From assembly GCF_040115645.1 (NCBI RefSeq), contig NC_089563.1, positions 3,038,001-3,102,000 on the forward strand: a stretch of DNA of 64,000 bases, given 5' to 3'. Below the pieces are notes generated by a model. That model made no database searches, was not told the origin of the DNA, and saw only the letters and a program-made list of their open reading frames with translations. The position numbers were made by a program, and so were the translations under genes. The DNA is from Euwallacea fornicatus (lineage: Eukaryota > Arthropoda > Insecta > Coleoptera > Curculionidae). Shown piece by piece: positions 61,701 through 64,000 of the stretch; positions within the stretch are counted from its first letter, which is position 1, and each line of letters starts with the position of its first letter.

Positions 61701-62592
61701 GAAATATGAAAGTCGAACATCGACGGAGCAACATGAAATCGCGTCCCCATATACTTCAGGCGAATTTGGGACACCCACGACAGAAAAGAAAAACCTCAAC
61801 ATTCAACAACGAATACTCACTTCTAAATCATCCGAAAACCTCCTGACAGACACACAATCTAGAGGAAGTCTCGGATCCATGTACGTAGTTTTCTTGTTAG
61901 TATGGTCTATAAAGAACGGCTAGGAGAAATTGCGATTGTTAGTAACTGTTTGTTATGGCATAACACTAAAATAAAGCAAGCGATGATTAATCTGAACGGT
62001 AATCGAATCAATTACCTTTGCAGCACTATCTTTCTTCGTATCCCAACCATTCGGCATATCTTTACCGGTATCCGCGAACATATTCACTAAGGCCACCAGT
62101 TCTTTATTGTGTTGATACCTCTCGAAATAGGCCGGATCCCTTCGTATTCTAATGATCATATGTTTGAGGGGTGAGTGGCGGTTATATAAAGAAGTGGCCT
62201 CCTTTACAAAAGAGAAATAGACGATTTTTAACAGATAACAAGAAATTAAATACTAACCGCTAATTTGAATCTGACACTCCTGTTATCAGCGAATGCAGTT
62301 CATAAAAATCATAATCTTACCTGATTCATATGAAGAATAGTGAAAAAATCAGGCCTATTTAACAGGCGACATCCAGGAGGTTGATCGGACAAATCTCCGC
62401 CATCCAATCTGTTCGAACTAATCGTTCTCCTGATGCTCTGGTACCGCCTGTCCAACTGTCTTCTGTGCTGCTCCGCTCCTACAATGTTCGATGTATTTGT
62501 GGCGTTGCCCCTAGGCCTAGTCCAAGAGGTAGTTCTCGTGGAATGGTCGATATAGAACACTCGGCCATGACTGTCCATTCGAGCATCCCAAA
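16482..62592 (-). CDS. Hecw: HECW-type WW-HECT E3 ubiquitin-protein ligase, C-terminal nine exons
   Basis: NEDD4-family E3 ligase of the HECW/NEDL branch. It receives ubiquitin on a HECT cysteine and passes it to substrates bound by its WW domains; the Drosophila member acts in neurons and germ line. Nine exons (62592-62321, 62201-62016, 61919-61821, 57724-57468, 18797-18570, 18400-18134, 17395-17098, 17042-16792, 16740-16482) join with matching phases into 704 uninterrupted codons. In order: WW domain, helical box, second WW (split between exons 2 and 3), a proline-rich linker, the AYNDKVVAFLRQ block typical of HECW, and a complete HECT domain from about exon 5 to the end, finishing ETNTFGIE. 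The catalytic cysteine is in RAHTCFN. Intron 4 is 38.7 kb and packed with transposons. The N-terminal C2 half and the promoter are outside the window to the right. Identity is very strong. Confidence 0.95.
16792..17042 (-). CDS. Hecw: HECW exon 8: HECT N-lobe to C-lobe hinge
   Basis: Begins EYLERIVRWRLERGV. It contains VFDARELELVIAGTAEIDL and NTEYRGGYHD, hallmark HECT blocks, and ends WQAIE plus two bases of Arg. Flanked by introns of 55 and 51 bases. Confidence 0.95.
17098..17395 (-). CDS. Hecw: HECW exon 7: HECT N-lobe
   Basis: First base completes a Trp codon, then FRFSGRVLGLALVHQYLLDA, followed by FFTRPFYKALLRL, EEVFGQV and VTEKNKK at a GTAAAAG donor. Part of the E2-binding N-lobe. Confidence 0.95.
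18134..18400 (-). CDS. Hecw: HECW exon 6: start of the HECT N-lobe
   Basis: Encodes LHIRRDHLLEDAFRRIM, then GLDYGGPSREFFFLLSRELF and [20 protein letters not shown], all strongly conserved. It ends with TG of a split Trp codon before GTAAGT. Confidence 0.95.
18570..18797 (-). CDS. Hecw: HECW exon 5: linker and pre-HECT segment
   Basis: Begins LFEQEIMSYVP after a GTTTCAG acceptor. A Ser/Pro/Arg-rich low-complexity linker follows (RSPRGSPQPSPIASP), then RRDF-type EAKLRNFYRKLESKGYGQGPGK. It is the acceptor side of the 38.7-kb intron. Confidence 0.93.
18848..19661 (+). mobile_element. Internally deleted mariner-like element
   Basis: An 814-base element in HECW intron 4, just upstream of exon 5. 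Terminal inverted repeats at 18848-18863 and 19646-19661 agree in 15 of 16 positions (left end GGGTGAATCAAATACG). Inside, the plus strand encodes the mariner helix-turn-helix region (RVIVEVLTCEGKKSAETF, YEWYKKFWEGR). It then jumps to DVKGRLYIEFLHER and IHDNAH, so about half of the catalytic domain is missing. Non-autonomous and decayed. A TA precedes the left end; the right junction is less clean. Confidence 0.7.
19662..20642. other. Intronic spacer
   Basis: No gene or element boundary recognised. It includes a run of 14 T near 20445. Confidence 0.35.
20643..21860 (-). mobile_element. Degenerate mariner element with TA target duplication
   Basis: A 1,218-base element flanked by TA on both sides (20641-20642 and 21861-21862). 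The perfect terminal repeat is CTGTGATAA / TTATCACAG, with imperfect similarity further in. The minus strand carries pieces of a mariner transposase in several frames: NRSLTIRDLADA, TITEDETWI (first Asp region), VHCEFLPPGHANKEYYLNVM, FLHHDNAH (second Asp) and AHSPDLAPFDF (third Asp, D,D34D type). Frameshifts and stops separate them, so it is inactive. Size matches full-length mariners. Confidence 0.8.
21868..22854. mobile_element. Foldback element 1 (giant inverted repeat)
   Basis: The two ends (TACAGGGTGTCC and its near-complement) belong to inverted arms that can be followed across almost the whole element: 21868 to about 22278 against 22854 back to about 22493. Landmarks are TCTCGGAAACCGTAGGA at 21904-21920, exactly complemented at 22802-22818, and TTGCCCATTTGCG / CGTCTAGATCAAAA near both inner ends. 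The loop is about 215 bases. No transposase recognised. The left end sits 7 bases from the mariner at 20643-21860. Confidence 0.75.
22855..25891. other. Intronic spacer with a pyrimidine tract
   Basis: No gene recognised. An open frame at 23877-24428 (+, 183 codons, TTG start) crosses a homopyrimidine tract and has no family features. A one-sided TACACAGAGTGTTTCG at 24650 resembles a repeat end without a partner. Confidence 0.4.
24170..24203 (+). repeat. Homopyrimidine tract (C-rich)
   Basis: Uninterrupted C/T run of about 34 bases, mainly C with CCT repeats. It can form triplex-type DNA in principle; probably neutral here. Confidence 0.8.
25892..27002. mobile_element. Foldback element 2, with Tc1 transposase scrap inside
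   Basis: Ends TATACAGGGTGT at 25892-25903 and its exact complement at 26991-27002. The arms stay similar for at least 130 bases (TATCTTCCCTGTTCGTTTAG against TATCTTCCGTGTTCGTTTGA, then TTTTATGAG and ACTCGCA). The middle holds a Tc1 transposase remnant at 26222-26272. Total 1,111 bases. Confidence 0.65.
26222..26272 (+). pseudogene. Tc1 transposase catalytic-motif remnant
   Basis: Encodes DWPAYSPDLNPIENLWN, the textbook Tc1 segment around the third catalytic residue (E of IEN), directly followed by a stop. Upstream frames are broken. Lies inside foldback element 2. Confidence 0.8.
27003..27731. other. Intronic spacer
   Basis: No coding or repeat structure recognised. Confidence 0.3.
27732..28442 (+). 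mobile_element. Truncated mariner-like element ending in a T24 tract
   Basis: The left end GGGGTGATCAAAAAGCTCC looks like a mariner terminal repeat. The plus strand encodes the transposase DNA-binding half in two frames: KLGKTLNGTFQMSQEGFGGD, CHGWFGTFKGGRTS, then LTIGEMAKECQISFGPCQGI and LTMHRVAAKFIPMLLTEEQK. The catalytic half is missing; sequence similarity stops at a run of 24 T at 28419-28442. An expanded 21-base repeat lies ahead of the transposase part. Confidence 0.65.
27798..27923 (+). repeat. Six-copy 21-base minisatellite
   Basis: Six tandem copies of a 21-base unit (GTAGAAGCTACGGCTGATTT plus T) with few mismatches. Copies begin at 27798, 27819, 27840, 27861, 27882 and 27903, and a partial seventh at 27924. 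Being a multiple of three it keeps an open frame reading (V)EATADF repeats that runs on through PKRACFDILTDE to about 27990. Confidence 0.9.
28443..30164. other. Intronic spacer
   Basis: No convincing feature. An ATG-started frame at 29347-29550 (+) begins with a hydrophobic stretch but has no family motif. Confidence 0.35.
30165..30931. mobile_element. Foldback element 3
   Basis: Terminal inverted repeats at 30165-30191 and 30905-30931 agree in 26 of 27 positions (left end TATACAAGGTGCGTCGCAAA). Similarity between arms continues inward, for example GATTCACCTTCGTATT against GATCCACCCTCGCATT and GAACTCATTTTTAT against GAACTCGTTTTTAT. Total 767 bases, arms about 270, no transposase recognised. 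Confidence 0.72.
30932..33990. other. Intronic spacer
   Basis: No gene recognised. Several short open frames on both strands overlap and lack family features. Confidence 0.35.
34012..34100 (+). promoter_or_regulatory. Candidate core promoter and first exon with heat-shock element
   Basis: TATAAA at 34012-34017 is followed 30 bases later by an initiator-like CAGTTT (A at 34042). At 34053-34068 lies TTCTGGAACGTTCCAG, a TTC-nn-GAA-nn-TTC heat-shock element. A strong donor, AAGCAG-GTAAGG, follows with GT at 34099-34100. The arrangement reads as a TATA promoter plus a 57-base first exon on the strand opposite HECW. A second TATA-like box (TATAAAAATA, 34311) and CAGCTG E-boxes follow near 34370-34445. 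No downstream coding exon identified. Confidence 0.4.
34101..35762. other. Intronic spacer downstream of the candidate promoter
   Basis: Open frames on both strands between 34409 and 35250 (for example 34738-34409, minus, no ATG at its start) have no recognisable family. It could contain further exons of the transcript from 34042, but I cannot support any. Confidence 0.3.
35763..36872. mobile_element. Foldback element 4, with DDE transposase scrap in the loop
   Basis: The terminal repeats TATACAGGGCGTTTCTTAA (35763-35781) and its complement (36854-36872) are identical over 19 bases. The arms are similar almost throughout: 35763 to about 36176 against 36872 to about 36535, including a second internal TACAGGGCGTTAC / TACAGGGCATTGC pair and AGGAACAATAGTTTA in both arms. 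The loop of about 360 bases encodes WPPRSPD on the minus strand (36444-36424), the third-aspartate motif of a mariner-type transposase. Total 1,110 bases. Confidence 0.8.
36873..38725. other. Intronic spacer
   Basis: No gene recognised. CCACCCTGTAAT at 37502 resembles a one-sided foldback end. Confidence 0.3.
38998..39553. mobile_element. MITE nested in the Tc1-like element
   Basis: Terminal inverted repeats 38998-39024 and 39527-39553 agree in 26 of 27 positions (left end CTGGCGAGCATAAAATTCG). TA precedes the left end. No coding capacity. The end resembles Tc1 termini, so it is likely a deletion derivative mobilised in trans. Confidence 0.75.
39602..41040 (+). pseudogene. Tc1-like transposase interrupted by a solo LTR
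   Basis: Starts MGRHTSIEIREAVIFDF with the paired helix-turn-helix domain. It continues VIFTDESKYDLFG (first catalytic Asp), VKHGGGNVMVWGC, and, after the interruption, FYRDNDPKHSAK (second Asp) and PDLNISENV (Glu). It stops after KGGATRY at 41040. The two parts, 39602-40215 and 40671-41040, add up to 328 codons including the stop, in one frame with no other break. So it was intact when the LTR element landed. Insertion is between the first and second catalytic residues. Related, more decayed copies lie at 42214 and 53366. Confidence 0.82.
40216..40666. mobile_element. Solo LTR with 4-base target duplication
   Basis: A 451-base insert begins TGTAAGATTC and ends GCTCACA, the TGT...ACA ends of retroviral-type LTRs, and is flanked by direct TGTA at 40212-40215 and 40667-40670. 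Removing the insert plus one TGTA restores the transposase frame exactly. There is no internal retrotransposon region. Four-base duplication fits Ty3/gypsy-like integration. Orientation not determined. Confidence 0.65.
41291..41968. other. Spacer between two Tc1-like elements
   Basis: No feature recognised. Confidence 0.3.
41970..43995 (+). mobile_element. Second Tc1-like element, degenerate
   Basis: Left end AGTCAGTCACCATG (41970-41983) and right end CATTTTGACTGACT (43982-43995) are inverted copies with two mismatches, each next to TATA. A second, inner repeat pair occurs: GAAACTCGTGCA near 42115 and GTACGAGTTTC near 43277, with a further GTACGAGTTTC near the right end. About 2.03 kb. It contains the transposase pseudogene 42214-43237; the 3' part up to 43980 shows nothing else. 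Confidence 0.55.
42214..43237 (+). pseudogene. Tc1-like transposase pseudogene
   Basis: Reads FQRGQTNVSERKLTIRH, SYRQIGKMVNRSHTTVQSII (helix-turn-helix), KYLNKVVNPQTVRNLLHRH, the first catalytic motif as AGETKFNIFG (the usual Asp before Glu is Gly), VKHGGGSVVVWGCMS, KFHRDNDPK (second Asp), AQSPDLNVIENLWGQ (Glu) and ends GLSNEH. In-frame stops near 42375, 42390 and 42650 and a frameshift near 42960 inactivate it. Closest relative in the window is the copy at 39602. Confidence 0.82.
44001..48240. other. Intronic spacer with isolated repeat ends
   Basis: No gene recognised. GGACACCCTGTATATT near 44376 and ATATACAGGGGCG at 46214 are single copies of the foldback end motif without a clear partner arm. 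Overlapping open frames at 45192-45650 have no family features. Confidence 0.35.
48241..48776. mobile_element. Possible MITE with CAGTGGCG ends
   Basis: CAGTGGCG at 48242 and CGCCACTG near 48769 are inverted, with weak similarity further in. The motif matches the Tc1-like ends at 38726. Coding content absent. Boundaries tentative. Confidence 0.25.
48777..51600. other. Intronic spacer
   Basis: No gene recognised. It includes a run of 14 C at 49581-49594. Confidence 0.3.
51601..51720 (-). CDS. Candidate HECW cassette exon or unrelated exon
   Basis: The minus strand shows a good acceptor (TTCTTATTTCAG) before 51720 and a donor GTACAA after 51601. The 120 bases between are open and phase-compatible with HECW exon 4 (ends with two bases of a codon) and exon 5 (starts with one). 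They would add 40 residues rich in Arg and Ser (KEPSERRSHRKAVLNAIF). Base composition is richer in G, C and CpG than the surrounding intron. No counterpart known in HECW proteins and the donor is weak. On the plus strand the same block contains ATGGCG with a 29-codon frame (51640-51729), an alternative reading. Confidence 0.25.
   Translation of the reverse strand: MEGVDLRFDLERAFRAAKPPQSRLKRHFFLLGKFKFSHY
51721..52562. other. Intronic spacer
   Basis: No supported feature. A TATA-like CATATAAG on the minus strand near 51768 lies upstream of the candidate exon. Confidence 0.3.
52563..53812 (+). mobile_element. Third Tc1-like element with doubled terminal repeats
   Basis: Outer repeats AGCATTCGTACACC (52563) and AGTGTACGAATACT (53799-53812) and inner repeats (GTATTCGCATACGTAC near 52751 and AAGTTTACGAATACTT near 53615) form a symmetrical IR/DR arrangement with about 185 bases between copies at each side. 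The interior holds a ruined Tc1 transposase. About 1.25 kb. Confidence 0.55.
53366..53569 (+). pseudogene. Tc1-like transposase C-terminal remnant
   Basis: Encodes DINPIEHFRSHFKQKMRKHD and LTEKLVSSMPRRLRSAAGTK, ending HPAKY and a stop. This parallels the end of the copy at 39602 (NISENVRSKL ... LTKLVESIPNR ... KGGATRY). The catalytic Glu is in PIEH. Upstream parts are shifted and full of stops. Confidence 0.7.
53813..55771. other. Intronic spacer
   Basis: No feature recognised. Confidence 0.3.
55772..56160 (-). pseudogene. Mariner-superfamily transposase fragment
   Basis: Minus strand, in two frames: NELKWTINVELMSFW, then LGGNLNGQNFREFLQQEVNA and LPLSYLRNLHFLLD, then a shift into RVRVNLHFENKWIGSNGVII followed by EWPPLSPDLTSLDFF. 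This is the catalytic core of the DDE type with a WPPRSPDLTPLDFF motif. The same motif class appears in the loop of foldback element 4. Broken by stops and a frameshift; ends not found. Confidence 0.72.
56161..57467. other. Intronic spacer next to HECW exon 4
   Basis: Nothing recognised; short overlapping frames only. Confidence 0.3.
57468..57724 (-). CDS. Hecw: HECW exon 4: proline/threonine linker and AYNDK block
   Basis: Begins APVPPPRPTTTT after ATTTCAG. It continues PEVPVAYNDKVVAFLRQANI, then FDILKER and ILL plus two bases of Ser at a GTAAGT donor. The following intron reaches exon 5 at 18797. The frame and both flanking phases fit exon 3 and exon 5. Confidence 0.93.
58222..58518 (-). 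pseudogene. Transposase fragment in HECW intron 3
   Basis: Encodes FQHKFLINIPAGLLKGHLIG followed by PFIVSRRL and YDFFAKLF. This follows the DDE transposase pattern FSINVWAGILGxxLIGPF...RLxGxxYxxFL. It is the segment preceding the one found at 55772-56160. Isolated piece. Confidence 0.5.
58519..60009. other. HECW intron 3 spacer
   Basis: No feature recognised. Confidence 0.3.
60010..60310 (-). pseudogene. Tc1-like transposase C-terminal fragment
   Basis: The minus strand reads PEKWIFRKDNARYHSSAYMH (second catalytic Asp), then RPAASPDLSPVENTW (Glu of VEN) and an in-frame stop. After a frameshift it continues VTEHYRGDLISDVSGRL and SYGGFINK with a stop at 60012-60010. A different Tc1 lineage from the three on the plus strand. 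Confidence 0.7.
60311..61820. other. HECW intron 3 spacer upstream of the Tc1 fragment
   Basis: Probably holds the decayed 5' part of the transposon; no frame recognised. Confidence 0.3.
61821..61919 (-). CDS. Hecw: HECW exon 3: second half of WW domain 2
   Basis: A 33-codon exon too short for an ordinary open-frame screen. It encodes PFFIDHTNKKTTYMDPR, the C-terminal half of the second WW domain, then a short basic stretch ending SDDLE before GTGAGT. The usual second Trp is Tyr here; vertebrate HECW has Phe at this position, so this is a family trait and not damage. Confidence 0.9.
62016..62201 (-). CDS. Hecw: HECW exon 2: helical region and first half of WW domain 2
   Basis: Begins EATSLYNRHSPLKHMIIRIR after CTTTTGTAAAG. 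It contains FERYQHNKELVALVNMFADT and ends NGWDTKKDSAAK at GTAATT. The GW starts WW domain 2, completed by exon 3. Confidence 0.92.
62321..62592 (-). CDS. Hecw: HECW exon 1 of the window: WW domain 1
   Basis: Begins in mid-codon after a TTTCATAG acceptor with WDARMDSHGRVFYIDHSTRT followed by TSWTRP, a canonical WW domain. A basic helical stretch (RRQLDRRYQSIRRTI) and PDFFTILHMNQ follow, ending at GTAAGA. Exons further upstream are outside the window or too short to see. Confidence 0.93.
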
Positions 62593-64000
62593 CTATGAAA
62601 TAACACAGAGCCCTGAGTTTAAGAATTTTACTCGATAGTTGTGAAACCACAAAGGGCCAATTCTCCAAAGTCCAGTTAGGGAGCTGTCAGTCAAGAACCA
62701 ACTGGCACACGAAGAGTTTTTCGTGCGAAAGTTCTTGCGTAACCAATAGTTGAATTAAAAACAACCCCCTGAAATTCTTCCGCAGTTAACAGACATTTTG
62801 ACCGAACAACCCCCGACTGTAAGCTGCTTCGCACGCAGTTTTAGCAGGACTTTGAAGAACCAGCCCTCACAGTAAATAGTAAATTGAAAGTGTTTCAAAA
62901 TATAAGTGGATATTTATACAGGGTGCTATTTCCTAAGACGTAAGTATTATAATAAAAGGTCGGTTAAAACAGGCGAAAGTTGCCAAATATAACAGTCAAA
63001 TTAGATTCAAGCCCGACGTTGCTAAATTTAATTTGATTTAGGAAAGATCAAGGAAAAATGGAAATCTGCACAAACTGGTTTGTCAAGGTAAATCCTAAAT
63101 GTGCAGTTTAATGATAAAAAGGTTGTAATATCAAATTTTATTGGTTTTTTACAGCCTACGTACTGATTTTAATATTTCCTTTTTGCTGTGTTATTTTCTA
63201 AGGTACTGACCCTATCTTCAATTTTTTAGATATAGATAAGATATTTTTGGTTGTATTTTGGAAATATATATTTTATTCCCAATTTAACGATATATCGCAA
63301 GATTCCGTATTTCAAGGTTTCATTTGAAGAAAACCATCATCAGACTTTTTTAATGAAAATTTCAGAAGGAACACGAACTGAACTTTACAAATAGTTGATA
63401 CGTTATACAGAAGTATTATATTATTAAAAAAAACTATAATTTTAACGTAAATTCGAAAGGTATCAATAGAAACAAAAACGTAGAAAACTTATTTCTTCGC
63501 GACCTGTATGAAGTGAGTGCTCCTGCTTTGGTAACATCTTTGCTGTTGCGTACAAAGTTACCGTTGGGTACCAAAGTGAGTAAGTACATGGAATATCAGT
63601 TAAGAGGTGCATGTACATCGGTGACGTTTCTAGAATTGTTATTGTACTAATACTAAAAGATAAAATTCAATTAAAATCCATTTACAGATTAGATAAATTT
63701 AGTTCTGCATATTTGCAATAATGATAACTTTATTTAAGTGATCCGCCTCAGTCCAATATAGTGTTTAAATACATTTTAAAAATGGGTAAAACGAAGTCAT
63801 CGTCTATTAAGTAAGTTAAACGACATAATGCTAGTAAACAATACTTCTTTTCGCATTCGCTCTAACATGAAAACTTTGGGATCCAAGAAACTATCCTGAA
63901 ATTTCTTCATGGTTTTGCAAGTTATAAATCGGGTTTGCTTGAAAAAACTGTTACGAAATCAAAAATGTGAACACTCAACCACTAAGACAGGGCTGTTGAT
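62593..64000. other. HECW intron reaching the window edge
   Basis: No further HECW exon recognised on the minus strand. TATACAGGGTGCTATTTCC at 62920 is a foldback-type end whose partner is not in the window. Confidence 0.4.

Noticed and set aside
1..64000. CRISPR arrays, rRNA genes or prokaryotic operons
   Set aside because: No regularly spaced repeats, no rRNA-like sequence, and gene structure is clearly spliced and eukaryotic.

Overview
This is nuclear DNA from an AT-rich arthropod, almost certainly an insect and perhaps a beetle. The insect call rests on a gustatory-receptor locus ending in the TYhhhhhQF signature, short GT-AG introns of about 50-170 bp beside very long ones, and many Tc1/mariner-type elements. 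The beetle call is inference only.

Genes, left to right. HIGD2A (+, two exons, 339-3370) is a mitochondrial cytochrome-oxidase assembly factor. It lies tail to tail with a gustatory-receptor locus (-, 3559-8915) that has two long first exons (5816-4872 and 8915-7914) but only one recognisable C-terminal exon (3843-3559). Both first exons end in the same phase before GTAAGT, so this looks like an alternatively spliced receptor locus with a shared 3' exon. Next come an uninterrupted delta-tubulin gene (+, 10650-11903), absent from Drosophila, and a divergent SNAPC2 (+, 12223-13166), a subunit of the snRNA promoter-binding complex. A weak candidate membrane-protein gene (-, 14035-13559) follows.

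From 16482 to the right edge, the minus strand is one giant gene: the C-terminal 704 codons of HECW (NEDL-type, WW-HECT E3 ubiquitin ligase), in nine exons whose phases all match. Exons 1-4 lie at 62592-57468 and exons 5-9 at 18797-16482, separated by a 38.7-kb intron. The C2 half and promoter are beyond the right edge.

That intron is a trap for mobile DNA. It holds three degenerate mariner copies and a 2.57-kb Tc1-like element interrupted both by a 556-bp MITE and by a 451-bp solo LTR with a 4-bp target duplication. Two more Tc1 relics are present, one with doubled (IR/DR) termini. Four elements of 0.77-1.11 kb are built as giant inverted repeats (foldbacks), with related ends of the form TATACARGGYG or TACRGGGTG. 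Other items inside it are a TATA/initiator/heat-shock-element promoter with a splice donor on the plus strand and a phase-compatible candidate cassette exon of HECW. Transposase scraps also occur in the 4.1-kb intron 3 and in HIGD2A intron 1. All assignments come from reading the sequence; no database search was run.
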